64,000 nt of DNA from the NCBI GenBank assembly GCA_032622095.1, contig CP136061.1, positions 258,076,077-258,140,076 on the forward strand, in the 5' to 3' direction. The notes under the pieces are model-generated. The model made no database searches. It had not been told where the DNA came from and saw nothing but the letters and a program-made list of their open reading frames with translations. Numbering within the stretch: position 1 is the first letter of the stretch; the number at the start of each line of letters is the position of its first letter. Both the position numbers and the translations under genes were made by a program. This DNA is from Siphonodentalium dalli (lineage: Eukaryota > Mollusca > Scaphopoda > Gadilida > Siphonodentaliidae). This document shows positions 12,637-23,599 of this stretch, in pieces.

Positions 12637-12800
12637 AATCAATTATAATACCGTTATAAACCATCAATTTGAAATATTTAAAGTGTATAAATCTTGTAGA
12701 CTGAATATATATAGGAAGGTGAAGTTTAAAACTTATTTTGTTCTGGCTCTCACATGTCATGTACTTACAACGGGTGATCTGAGCACGAGAAAATGAAGAA

Positions 12801-14556
12801 AAATTCATTGAATGGTCCTCACGACATATTTAATAACCGCCATATAGATTAGGCTATACTTGAAATAATTCGTCGGTATTTAGAAGAAATTAATGCATAT
12901 ATATCGTAAATGAATTCAAAAAGCAACACGACTCAGTGTATTGATCGAATATATTATGATTCAAATAAATTCGTTTAGATAATCGACTATATAATTAGAT
13001 TTATGTGATTAGAATATTAGGTAAATTCAGGCCATATACATGGCGTTAGGATCATTAGTTGATATATCACAATCACAAGAATATTTGAAAAATAATACCT
13101 AATTAAATACCAACATCATAATTATATATAAGGTAATACACACCGATATCATGGAAATATATATACAGATCAAGATAAACAAAAGAGCAAAAAACATTTA
13201 TATCGTCTGTAGCAAGTATTGCATTTTCAAATATACATTTATGAATGAAGAAAGTAACAGTGATTGTCCCCGGGTTTTAGTTCTGATAGCTTTCCGTATT
13301 CAGTATTCCGTTTTTATAATCGCTGGCTTTGAGCCTCACTGTGGAACGCGGAAGTAAAAAACGTGTATTACAAAATTTGACAGATTTCACAAACGTTTAT
13401 CATGACAGAAGCTTACTCGACGGAGGTTTTCGGCTAAATATATGTTATAGATAAGAAGAACTTCGAACTAACTATTGTCAACAAAGAAAACAAAAATTAT
13501 GTCGCGTTTAAAACAGATCAAAGTTGACTGAAGTAATAACATTTCGGAAATTTGTGCAGAATCAACATGGACCTTGTTGATGTGATGAGGATATGACAGT
13601 GTGACTGAGTTAATGCATTCCACATAAATAGAAATGGAGAAAACAATTGTTTAATTGTATGAAGCTGGTGGTATGTGTCATTTTCCCCAGGTGATGCGAT
13701 ATTGTGACATACATTCCACTGCAGATAATAAGTTATTCCCACTTGTATTCGAGGGCATTATAAATGGCCAGACATTTACATGTGCACTTAGTAACAAGGA
13801 CTATGAGTGCTACCAGACAAAATAAAATTGGAATGAAAGAGCAAGACATGTATATTCAATATTATGAAGAATCACTGACAAGTATACGGAGTTCAGTTCG
13901 GTGAAACACAATTAATTAATGTGACATCTATGATGAGTGTCAATTTCATCAGTTTCATGCCAGAAATCAATTTCACTTTGAACGGAGATCAGTTTTGTTC
14001 GGTGTTCATTGCTTCGAGGTCAGCTGCATAATATTGATAGCTAAAATTGTGTTTAAATATGTTTTGGAAAGAAAAAAACAAAAAATACATGTATATAAAT
14101 ATAAAACATCTCAATTTACTAACTCACGGGGATATGGAAATATATTGGATGTTGATAATTTGTGCACAAAACATCTGTTCACACGGGATGGCACATGAAC
14201 CCTCAACATCAGAAAAGATGTGCGACAGCTAAGCAGCATCTGTATATCTAACCGCAACTAGTACCTCATCTGGATTTTTTGCAATGAAATCAACATTCAA
14301 TTATTGTCCAATAAAAGATATAATTAGTGTGTTGACAATGACGTCGAAATAGACAAAAGTTAATATTATTTTACATGAAGTGTGATCGACATTAAAATTG
14401 AAGACGATCCTGGTGGGTTACATGATTTATGTTCAAATAATTAAAGTTTTTTACATGGAAGAAAATTTTGTCAGGATATGTTATGTTATTATGTTATCAT
14501 AATATCAAATTATGAGAATGCAATTTTAAAATTTATTAAATTCAGATGTGTTTTAC
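12801..14556. other. no recognised gene
   Basis: AT-rich single-copy-looking sequence. Short open frames here have no recognisable domain and no paired splice signals. Confidence 0.5.
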
Positions 14557-14725
14557 ATTTTTTCTGCATGACTGTTCATGTGATAAAGACATCTGACAAC
14601 TTTCGACCAACTGCGCTCCACTTAGCCAGAGCCCCATACATTTTTTCCTGCGTATCTGTTCATGTAATAAAGGTCTAGGACAACCTTCAACCGGCCACAC
14701 TCCACTTGGCCAGAGCCCCATGGAA
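14557..14725. repeat. direct repeat of about 84 bp, 2 copies
   Basis: Both copies contain TGTTCATGT-ATAAAG, a TTC-ACC---C-CTCCACTT stretch and GGCCAGAGCCCCAT or a close variant. Divergence is moderate, and no element ends were seen. Confidence 0.65.
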
Positions 14726-15002
14726 TAGGGCCGGTGTCAGGCCGTCAAAGACCAGCCATTAAGACAATGTACAGGTTGGGTTGTAAATGAATAAAAAACG
14801 ATTAATACATTGAATTATACATGTATAGGATACATTACAATAATATAGGAGTTTATTTCAACGTATAATCTTATATTGATGGCACAATGCAATGATAATA
14901 GCATTGTGGTTACGTTAAGTTTTGTGTTCATAATTATTTGACATTTTGACATCTTAATAGCAAAATCATGAGAATGCTATATAGTAAAGTTAATAATTAA
15001 TT

Positions 15003-15275
15003 TATGGATTGTAGAGCAATAATTAGTTAGTACTGCTCAATGCACTGTCACAGAAATCAATGAAACACGTGGATTGTAGAGCAATAATTAGTTAGTACTG
15101 CACGATGCACAATTATATAGCAATAATTAGTTAGTACTGCACAATTCACTGTCACAGAGATCAATGAAGCATGTAGATTGTAGATAAATAATTAGTTAGT
15201 ACTGCACAATGCACTGACACAGAAATCAATGCAACATGTGGATGGTAGAGCAATAATTAGTTAGTACTGCACAGG
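15003..15275. repeat. 65-bp tandem repeat, 4-5 copies
   Basis: The unit is built on AGCAATAATTAGTTAGTACT followed by a CACTGTCACAGAAATCAATG stretch. One copy is shortened near 15110. It is the same family as at 8669-8795, again beside a duplicated lectin 3' UTR. Confidence 0.85.
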
Positions 15276-15639
15276 ACACTCGTGATCTTAGATGATAGTG
15301 AAACAACTTACGAAAAGCTTAGAAAGTACAACATTTCTTTGAAATCATACCTAGCTTACGAATATACCTATAGTAAATGTCAGGCATTGTGATAGCATCA
15401 TGCGCATTTCGGAATGATTGTATATAACTCGACCTAAATCTAAACATTTATCCTACTTTTGATTGATTAGCTATATATAAAGTTCAATACAGACCCAGGC
15501 AAGATAAGATACATCTATGATAAAAAACAATTAGTGGAAATAAACCATATCATCGATATCTGGAAACAGATTATCAACCCCAAACTGAAGAATCATTTTA
15601 CTGTCTTAATACAAAACAAAAACAGTTTAAAGAATAAAT
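15276..15639. other. no recognised gene
   Basis: AT-rich spacer between the 65-bp array and the lectin 3'-UTR copies. Nothing can be supported. Confidence 0.5.
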
Positions 15640-16318
15640 ATTTATTATCTCCCATTCAGTTATAACGACCGGATTACATTGGAAAATCAATTTATAAAAT
15701 TGGGGGGGGGGGGGTGTGTTCAGGATAATACAGCAGACGACAGTCAGACGGAAATATAATATAAGACTTGAAAAAGTCACATTCCCTAATTATTCCGTTC
15801 AAATAATAAGTTCAAATAATAAGTTCAAATAATAAGACATATTCAGATATATAATATAAGACTTGAAGAAGTCATATTCCCTGACGTAATTTGTTCAGAT
15901 AATAAGTTCATGACCTGGTCGTTTGATGAACTTATTATCTAAACATTTTGTCTAAATGGATTATCTAATTCAGTTATAACGACCGGTATATATATTGGAT
16001 AGGCAATTTATTCAATTGGGGTGTTCAGGACAGTCAGACGAAAATATAATATAAGACTTGAAAAGGGGGTGTTCATGATAATATAGCAGACGACATTCAG
16101 ACGAAAATATCATATAAGATTTGAAGAGGGGATGTTCATGAAAATATAGCAGACGACAATCAGACGAAAATATCATAGAAGACTTGAAGAGGGGGTGTTC
16201 ATGATAATATAGCAGACGACAATCAGACGAAAATATCATATACGACTGAAAGAAGCCATGTTCAGATAATAAGTTCATGACCTGGTCGTTTGATGAACTT
16301 ATTATCTAAACATTTTGT
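15640..16318 (-). repeat. partial copies of the lectin 3' UTR with a 64-bp tandem array
   Basis: Two incomplete copies of the sequence that follows the lectin stop codon start at about 15645 and 15960. They share TTCAGTTATAACGAC, a G-run and ATACAGCAGACGACAGTCAG with the 3' UTR at 16320-16656. Between 16030 and 16262 a unit of about 64 bp (ATATAGCAGACGACAATCAG with GAAAATATCATA) is repeated four times, which is why a - strand frame stays open there. Local duplication of the gene end explains all of this. Confidence 0.75.
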
Positions 16319-16319
16319 C

Positions 16320-16656
16320 TAAATGGATACTCTCATTCAGTTATAACGACAAGGTATATATTGGAAAGGCAATTTATTTAAATGGGGGGGGGGGGGGAGT
16401 GTTCAGGATAATACAGCAGACGACAGTCAGACGGAAATATAATATAAGACTTGAAGAAGTCATATTCCCTGATGAGAATTGTTCAAATAATAAGTTCGTG
16501 AAACGACCTGGTCGCTTGTTGAACTTATTATCTAAACATTTTCCAAGGGAAACTACTCATGAATGAATGTTTAGTAAGAAATGGTTAAGTAATAATTGGT
16601 CTTATTTTATATTCATATTTAATTTAGAGTATCGGTGGAATCAGACCAGGTTTAAG
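16320..16656 (-). other. 3' UTR of the C-type lectin exon
   Basis: Sequence downstream of the lectin TAA on the - strand. A TTTATT on the + strand at 16373-16378 gives an AATAAA poly(A) signal, at the same place as in the copy at 8265-8666. Conservation between the copies supports it as transcribed UTR. Confidence 0.6.
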
Positions 16657-16865
16657 TTACCCGGTCGTGATTCCACAGATGTAATGTTCTGAAAATGAGC
16701 ATGGGTAGTCCCGGAACTCGTAATCTCCGCCATAGATGTACACACAGTTCTGCGAGGTTCCGCCGCCCGGCCGCCCCGGATACCAACTCGTCCACAACGC
16801 GGTACCGTCACTATGTACCCAGTGACCCTCCTGGGCGCTATCACTGCCGTCTATCAAGTATACAT
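16657..16865 (-). CDS. last exon of a C-type lectin domain protein
   Basis: This 209-bp exon encodes the C-terminal half of a C-type lectin domain and the stop codon. Visible CTLD blocks in order: YLIDGSDSAQEGHW (the WIGLxD-xxEG region), SDGTALWTSWYPGRPGG (the usual dG-x-x-W-x-x-W-x-pG-P block), QNCVYIYGG (QNC motif), a YPCS Cys and HYICG with the final conserved Cys. A strong acceptor, TTTCTCTGTTGTAG, ends at 16866 and gives a phase-1 start, and TAA lies at 16657-16659. The Gly-Arg-Pro in place of an EPN or QPD triplet gives no clear sugar-specificity call. Such domains are usually secreted and bind sugars or other ligands. Upstream exons were not found; the intron begins with the 106-131-bp repeats. 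A truncated duplicate of this exon's end lies at 8613-8666. Confidence 0.85.
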
Positions 16866-16924
16866 CTACAACAGAGAAACGAATCATGAACTGAACGGAG
16901 CAGCATCCCGAGCAGCAGACGTCA

Positions 16925-18010
16925 TTCACGGTTTATGAACTATACGAGGAATACAATGACCCACCCCTGGTTATGTGGTCCTGCTAATTTGATATGATGC
17001 TGATTTGTTACCAGGGACGTGGTCATGGGTCATTTATGAATTTAACGAGGAATACAATGACCCCCCCCCTGGTTAAGTGGGCGTGGTAATATGATATGGT
17101 GTTGGTGGATCCTGTTGCAGGGACGTGATGATGGGTCATTTATGAATTTAACGAGGAATACAATGACCACCCCTGGTTAGGTGGGCGTGGTAATATGATA
17201 TGTTGTTGGTGGATCCTGTTGCAGGGATGTGGTGAAAGGGGCGACTACCCCCAACATTTGTCATTTGTGAATTTTACGAGGAATGCGATGGACCACCCCT
17301 GGTTAAGTGCGCGTGATAATATGATATGGTGCTGGTGGGTTCTGCTGCAGGGACGTAGTGATAGGAGAGGAGTGACTACCCTTGCACTGGTCATTCATGA
17401 ATTTAAATAGGAATACAATGGACCATTCCTGGTTAAGTGGATGTGGTAATATGATATGGTGTTGGTGGGTCCTGATGCAGGGATGTGGCGAAAGGAGAGG
17501 GGCGACTACCCCCAGTATTGGTCATTTATGAATTTAACGAGGAATGCAATTGACCACCCTGTTTATGTGGGTGTGGTAATATGATATTGTGTTGGTGTGT
17601 CCCGATACAGGGACGTGATGATAGGGGCGACTACCCCAACATTGGTCATTTATGAATTTAACGAGGCATGCGGTGGGTCAACGCTGGTTACGTGGGTGTT
17701 GTAATATCATATGCTGTCGGTTGGTTCTGTTGCAGGGACGTGGTGACAGTAGAGGAGCGCATACCCCTACACTAATCATTTATGAATTTAACGACACGTG
17801 TAATGGGCCACCCCTGGTTGAGTGGTCCTGATATTATGATATGGTGTTGGTGGGTCCTGCTGTAGGGATGGGGTGACTACCCCAAACATTGGTCATTTAT
17901 GAATTTAACGAGGAATGCAATAGACTACACATGGTTATGTTATGTTGTTCTGATACTTTGCTATGGTGTTTGTGGGTCATGCTGCAGAGACGTGGTGATA
18001 GATTTTGTCT
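16925..18010. repeat. 106-131-bp tandem repeat, about 9 copies, in the lectin intron
   Basis: Each unit holds TTATGAATTTAACGAGGAAT, an ACCACCCCTGGTTAAGTGG-like block, TAATATGATATGGTGTTGG and GCAGGGACGTGGTGA. Distances between GAATTTAAC starts are 106, 125, 130, 131, 124, 130 and 117. The spread comes from small indels, such as presence or absence of a GGCGACTACCCC block. Two further units occur at 27310-27520 next to a 75-bp satellite array. Confidence 0.9.
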
Positions 18011-18884
18011 ACGCACCCTACCCCATACCAAATTTGGTAAAAAATGTTCGACAGTTGTAAATTTCATGCCTGACACTACATTATTTGGAAAGTTTGCACG
18101 ATATGTAGATTGAAATTGTTCTCATTGTTTGATTTATCAACGAGTAATTAGTGGAGAATTAGCTGTTTTTAGATGAACAGTAGCATATTTTTCTACTTGC
18201 AGTGATTTTTTTCTCTCAGAAATGTCCATCATTTGGAAATATTCCAACCATCTGTCAGGAAAATCTTTGTGAAATTTGGTATAAGCGATTATTGTGACAC
18301 AATATTTAAGAACCATCGACCTATTGGATAATTTGAATATTATAACCTCATTTGCTTTACTATTATGACAAGACAAATCTTTCAAATTTCCCTGTTTTTC
18401 GGTATCGTACCAAAAACTTCTGTGAAAATGATTTTTTGTTCAAAACTGCAGTTCATATATCCATGATATCATATATCTGAAAATCATGAGAGGAGATTTG
18501 ATTTGTATAATTTAATGAATATTTTCGATTCGCAAAGCACCTGCCCATAAATAATGTTCTATCTTTGAGACAATAAGCTAGTTGGTGAATTGAGTGTTGT
18601 AGGATTTTAATAATTATTCTAGCAGTTGGTACCGAACGGGTCAAAAGAGTAGATACTATGTTTAGCCTCTCTAATGTATTAACATCCATTGTTCTATCGT
18701 CTCTTAATAATTGCTCAAATTATATATACAATGAAGATGATGATATGTGAAATTCAAGATTAATCTTTAGATATGTCAAAAGAAATTCTTTGTTGAAAAT
18801 ATCTTGCCATTTTGGCTGCATTTATACAAAAGGTGCGCCCCCCCCAATGAGAAACACGAATCACAATATACCTGGAAAATATTA
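18011..18884. other. no recognised gene
   Basis: Mostly unique AT-rich sequence. Two - strand open frames (18137-18385 and 18453-18689) have no recognisable domain. Confidence 0.5.
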
Positions 18885-19160
18885 AATACGACGCATCGTT
18901 CAGAGATAACAACAGAGGCGTCACACTAAACCCGGGTTAGATAAAATGCGACGCATCGTTCAGAGATAGCAAAAGACACGTCACAATATACCACCGCGAA
19001 AGATCAAATGCGGCACATCGTGCCGGGATAGCAATAGAGCCGCCTACGACGCATTAATTTGATATAACAATAGAGGCGTCACCATATACCCGGGTAAGAT
19101 AACATAAAACGCATCGTTTAGGGATAACAATATATTATTCACACTACACCCGGCTCAGCG
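18885..19160. repeat. tandem repeat of about 61 bp, 4-5 degenerate copies
   Basis: Units carry GCGACGCATCGTTCAGAGATA, or a close variant, then an AACA-AGGCGTCAC block and a CCCGGGTTAGATAA block. Starts near 18889, 18949 and 19011 give periods of 60 and 62. Confidence 0.8.
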
Positions 19161-19362
19161 TTATAGTAATATAATCTTGGTCCCAAAATAATTACGGAGC
19201 CAACAATGATGAATCAATGAAGTTTCTGATGCAAAAATAGGTTAATCGAGTCAACTTCTACTGAAGTGGAAACAAGCGAGCAAGTGTTTTAAAACAATAA
19301 ATATATAACAAAGCGATGACGCATATCATATCATTTCGCAACGGACTCAATTTAAATGAATT

Positions 19363-19555
19363 CGGATAACGCGTCACCCGTGGTGTGTGTAGATAGCACA
19401 ACAATGAATGACATCGTATGTGTGTGGATAACGCGTCACCCGTGGTATGTGTAGATAGCACAACAATGAATGACATCGTGTGTGTGTGTGTGGATAACGC
19501 GTCACCCGTGGTATGTGTAGATAGCACTACAACGAATGACATCGTATGTGCGTGT
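19363..19555. repeat. 63-66-bp tandem repeat, 3 copies, with GT microsatellite
   Basis: GGATAACGCGTCACCCGTGG starts units at 19363, 19426 and 19492. Length differences come from a (GT)n run at the unit end. The - strand frame across it is a repeat by-product. Confidence 0.9.
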
Positions 19556-19627
19556 GTGATCGATGCCTAACATTGAACAATATCTCATTCCAACTGATCA
19601 TGCATGTATATCCGCGAACATTTGAAT

Positions 19628-19765
19628 GATTAATCATTCCGTGCGTGTTTCATATGTGGGGTTATGTATAGTACTGCATGGTGTGGAGGAACCTCAATCA
19701 TTCCGTGCGTGTTTCATATACATGTATATGTGGGGTTATGTATAGCACTACACGGTGTGGCACTC
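19628..19765. repeat. direct duplication, about 65-75 bp, 2 copies
   Basis: TCATTCCGTGCGTGTTTCATA followed by GTGGGGTTATGTATAG-ACT occurs twice; the second copy has an ACATGTATAT insertion. Confidence 0.8.
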
Positions 19766-19899
19766 GCGCTATGTGTGTATACGTCATTGAAGCTCTTAAC
19801 ACAACCATTCAGGGCAACCGCGAATCTATTGTAGTATTGGAGGAAGCTCAATTCGTACGAGGTTTTAACATGTCTGCTCCCACCCCACCAGAATATCGA

Positions 19900-20757
19900 T
19901 AGCACGGTTAGGTTTATTATCATGATTCGTGCTATACTTACATAATATGACATGACAAAAAGGCTCGTTAACCACCCAATGTAAGATGGACACGAAGCTC
20001 GTTAACCATGGCCGCGTTATGTTTATTATCATGATTCGTACTATACTCACTCGATATAAGATGGACACGAAGCTCGTTAACCATGGCCGCGTTATGTTTA
20101 TTATCATGATTCGTGCTATACTCACTCGATATGATATGACCACGAAGCTCGTTAGCCATGGCCGTGTTATGTTCATTATAATGTTTCGTGCTATACTCAC
20201 TCGATATAAGATGACCACGAAGTTCGTTAACCATGGCCGTGTTATGTTTATTATCATAATTCGTGCTATACTCACTCGATATATGATGACCACGAAGCTC
20301 GTTAACCATGGCCGCGTTATGTTTATTATCATGATTCGTGCTATACTCACTCGATGTAAGATGACCACGAAGCTCGTTAACCATGGCCACGTTATGTTTA
20401 TTATCATGATTCGTGCTATACTCACTCGATATAAGATGACCACGAAGTTAACCATGGCCACGTTATGTTTATTATCATGATTCGTGCTATACTCACTCGA
20501 TATATAATGACCACGAAGCTCGTTAACCATGGCATCGTTATGTTTATTATCATGATTCGTGCTATACTCACTCGATATATGATGACCACGAAGTTCGTTA
20601 ACCATGGCCACGTTATGTTTATTATCATGATTCGTACTATACTCACTCGATATAAGATGACACGAAGCTCGTTAACCATGGCCACGTTATGTTTATTTTC
20701 ATGATTCGTTCTATACTCACTCGATACAAGATGACCACGAAGTTCTTTAACCATGGA
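19900..20757. repeat. 75-bp satellite, about 11 copies
   Basis: The unit contains CGTTATGTTTATTATCATGA, TTCGTGCTATACTCACTCGA and CACGAAGCTCGTTAACCATG. As 75 bp is 25 codons, the array stays open in several frames on both strands. The longest such frame, 248 residues on the - strand, encodes the unit repeatedly (for example MVNELRGH and STNHDNKHN). Codon-level conservation is no better than base-level conservation, so these are not called as genes. The same satellite occurs at 25316-25590, 26462-27309 and 31335-31622. Confidence 0.95.
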
Positions 20758-21298
20758 TACGTAACGGCGGACGCGACTTTCGTGTGACTTAATTGTCTCG
20801 GATTGGTCAAGAACAACTTTAAGATTAATCGACCTATATTTTAGTGTGCGTACTGTTTTGGGACTATATTAATCTTAATCGGTGGGTACTAAATTGATGT
20901 CAACGTGTCCACACTTAATGTCCACACTTCGAGGACAGTTGTGGCAAAATCCTGAAAATGCACGCAAATTGACTCAAACAAGATTGTTATCACGCGCAAA
21001 TCTGAACAAATCGCAACGTTGAGGTACCACCGGGATTCCGGTCATTAAAATATCAGTAACGCAACCACCGCCATGCAACCAGTTACCAGCAATTCGAATA
21101 TTTAGCATTATCAACTAGTAACGAGGACGCGTTATTATAAGTATAAGTGTAATAGGCAAAACATCCTTATAAGGACAGTATGCAAACATATTAATATATA
21201 GTTGTACATTGAACAATACAATAAATGATATAATAATAGATGGTAATATATAACCATTTAAGTAAAGCTGAATGTGCATAGGGTCGTCTCGTCTTCAT
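20758..21298. other. non-coding; partly LINE 3' UTR
   Basis: The part next to 21298 is likely the 3' UTR of the - strand LINE fragment. The rest shows no feature beyond a GTAACG--GGACGCG motif at 20761 that returns near 22000. Confidence 0.5.
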
Positions 21299-21988
21299 TT
21301 ATTCATTGCTTATGAGGCGATGCTCATCGCGTGCGGAAAATAATTTTCGGATTATATGACATATTGAAGTGCATGAATTTGAAATATCGTTGGATAGGAT
21401 TTTGACAAGCTGTTCAGTTTGTGTCATGTTTACAATGTCTGGGAACTGTGTCTTCATAAGAGTTATTAGTTTGAGCCGCGGTGTGCGGTAAGCACTACAT
21501 TCCAAAAGAAAGTGTTTTTCATCTTCAATAGCATCATCGGAACAAAATATACATAGGCTTTGTTCCAATGCCGTCGGTGGTTGGGTGTGGCGTCCCTTTT
21601 CAATAGCCAGTTTATGATTACTTATACGCAGTCTAGTAAAAACGATTCTATTTTCTATTGATGGTGTGTGAAGACGATAAGGTTCTATTTCGTACTTAAG
21701 TTTGAAAAGTCGGTATGTTCGTAATTTATTACTTCCAGTTTTTGAGCATTCATCAGTGAGACTCTGTCTGAAATATATATAATAATCTTCAATAAGATTT
21801 CTTTTGAATTGACTCAGAACTGGACCCTGATTGTTTAGGTCTGCGATATTCCACCCCAGTGATTCTGCCGTTTTGAAGATTGATTTCTTAACCGATGCCA
21901 CCTGTTGTTCCAACGCAGCATTACGGAGCAGATTACAGTCCGACCGTGAACTTATCTTAATTACATAAGATGAAAGTCTGCATGCCAC
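21299..21988 (-). pseudogene. LINE C-terminal fragment with CCHC knuckle, 5' truncated
   Basis: A single open frame of 229 residues represents only the last part of a non-LTR retrotransposon polyprotein. The middle has an FTRLRISNHKLAIEKGRH block. It is followed by C-x2-C-x9-H-x4-C (from CIFC to LLEC), the zinc-knuckle-like motif seen at the end of many LINE pol proteins, and the frame ends FSARDEHRLISNE. The same blocks appear in decayed form at about 6000-6340, so both belong to one family. Homology to an RT is absent because the copy is truncated at about 21990, the usual outcome of incomplete reverse transcription. The open frame is intact but cannot act alone. Confidence 0.8.
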
Positions 21989-21989
21989 G

Positions 21990-22517
21990 TCAATAATTAT
22001 GTAACGCTGGACGCGCGTCAGGAATCACATTGCTTAACTGGGGACGCGAATATTCCGACAAACAATTTATTTAGAAACATGAATGTTTTGAATGTATAAG
22101 GAATCACATGTTTATGTGTTTTACCATTATTTGTTGCATTGTCAACCATCTATTGCACAGCAAATTTTAAACAGACAAAACGTTGTCTGTTTCTGTTTGT
22201 ACAACTAACAGTGTATATTAATGTTTGTATCGATATACACGTGCATGGTTTGATTGAGTTACACATAAGTGGAAATCACTAACTCATGCCGACACGTTGT
22301 TGTGATACTCAAGCAGTTAATTTGTTGTTGAACATTTCAGGTTTAATATAATCCACAAATGTCAATTCCAGACCAATCATAAGTTTGAGTTTCCCAGCAA
22401 TAAAGGTAACTTTCAAACCCAGGACTGAAATAGCGTCAGTTTAAAATGTCAAAACAAATGTATAAAACATGTTAAGTTAAACATTTATTATAACCAGTGT
22501 GAGATTTGAGATGTTAG
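21990..22517. other. no recognised gene
   Basis: AT-rich sequence upstream of the LINE truncation point. Nothing can be supported. Confidence 0.5.
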
Positions 22518-22582
22518 ATGGAAAATACCAAGGGGTCGCAAATTAAATACAGTCTAACGCTTGCATTCTCTTATTATACAGG

Positions 22583-22766
22583 AATGGACGATATAACACC
22601 TACCCCATTCCAATGTTCCACCTGCAAACTGCCATTCACCACTTTTGGTGACACTGTTGACCATGTCACCACATCCCACCCGAACACGGAACTAAACTAT
22701 TTAAAGCTGAACCTCAACAGTAAAACAAGAAGTGTGTATATAACAAATGAAACCACCCAGGAATAA
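22583..22766 (+). CDS. possible exon with a single C2H2 zinc finger
   Basis: After a TTCTCTTATTATACAG acceptor ending at 22582, a frame starting with an ATG (MDDITPTPF) runs to a stop at 22764-22766. It contains C-x2-C-x12-H-x4-H (CSTCKLPF...DHVTTSH), a plausible zinc finger with a slightly long His spacing. A DNA- or RNA-binding role would be expected for such a finger, but one finger says little. No second exon with a convincing domain was found downstream. The frame could be a host gene fragment or a piece of an unrecognised transposon. I do not recognise the gene. Confidence 0.4.
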
Positions 22767-22844
22767 TTCTATCGGACAACGGCAAAGAAATTACATTATT
22801 CTGCGAGATAAAAATGCCATAAAGAAAAGGAAAATTACAATTAA

Positions 22845-23580
22845 ACCTGGTCTACGTCTACAACCTCTAGGTTTAAACCGCCGGTTGACATATATAAATT
22901 CGTGGTTTAAACCAGAAACCGTATATAGGCATAAGTGGCGCATTCATCATATCTGGTTTAAACATGTTCCAGCCAGACCAAACATTTAGCAGTAGTGCCT
23001 CTGAATCGTCGAGATAATTAAGCGTATACAAAATTACATAATGACAAACCGCTGCGTTTCAATTCACGGCTAAAATTAATAATTATACGACAAGCACATT
23101 TTGATTGGGAAATTATAAGCGGAAACACTCATATTTGTAAAAGTGCACGGGGGTCAATTAGTTTTGTTAATTGCGATATTATTTTGCGCGTTATAACCAT
23201 AAACTAATCCATTATTATCGACGGTCCAGCTAAACATTATTTAGGAAGACTTGATCTTGGATGACGAATCCGTCTTTCTGGACCGCCGTTTACATGGGTG
23301 GAGTTGCACATAACATCGACTATCGGTGTGTCTATAATGTGAGATTGACTGATTGGTATTATCATGTCCCAATTGATGTATTCTCACACCAGCGTACGTG
23401 TGCTTGTTCGCGATAACTGAGGCCGTGACAATAGTCACTCTGGCGGTCTGCTTGTTGTCCACATGGCAACTCGGTAGTTTGATTGCATGCTCGTTTGCTC
23501 GTCAATAAACGACCACAAACGCCCTTTAACCCCGGTTTAGCTAAACCATCAATACAAGTTTAAACCAGGTTTAAATATGA
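22845..23580. repeat. cluster of GGTTTAAACC palindromes
   Basis: GGTTTAAAC or its complement occurs near 22890, 22912, 22960 and 23560-23575, with related TAAACCTGG and GGTTTAGCTAAACC forms. The outer parts are loosely inverted relative to each other. No clear TIR or target duplication was found. Confidence 0.4.
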
Positions 23581-23599
23581 AGGTTTGAAGTGCATGGAT

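Larger units (their letters stand above)
8796..12800 (-). mobile_element. near-full-length CR1/Jockey-like non-LTR retrotransposon
   Basis: This about 4-kb element on the - strand consists of a short 5' UTR (about 12637-12800), one pol frame (9400-12636) and a 3' UTR of about 600 bp. The 3' end carries a stem-loop (8893-8935) and finishes in a short tandem tail (TTCTGA repeats, 8799-8815), as expected for CR1-like elements that end in short microsatellites instead of poly(A). No target duplication was identified. The 5' limit is approximate. Confidence 0.8.

Noticed and set aside
15003-15275. Possible CRISPR-like array of repeats and spacers
   Set aside because: The full 65-bp unit repeats without unique spacers, and the genome is eukaryotic.
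19865-20754. Long - and + strand ORFs (up to 248 residues) with repeated NELRGH/STNHDNKHN-like units
   Set aside because: They lie in the 75-bp satellite; unit length divisible by three keeps several frames open on both strands with no codon-level signal.
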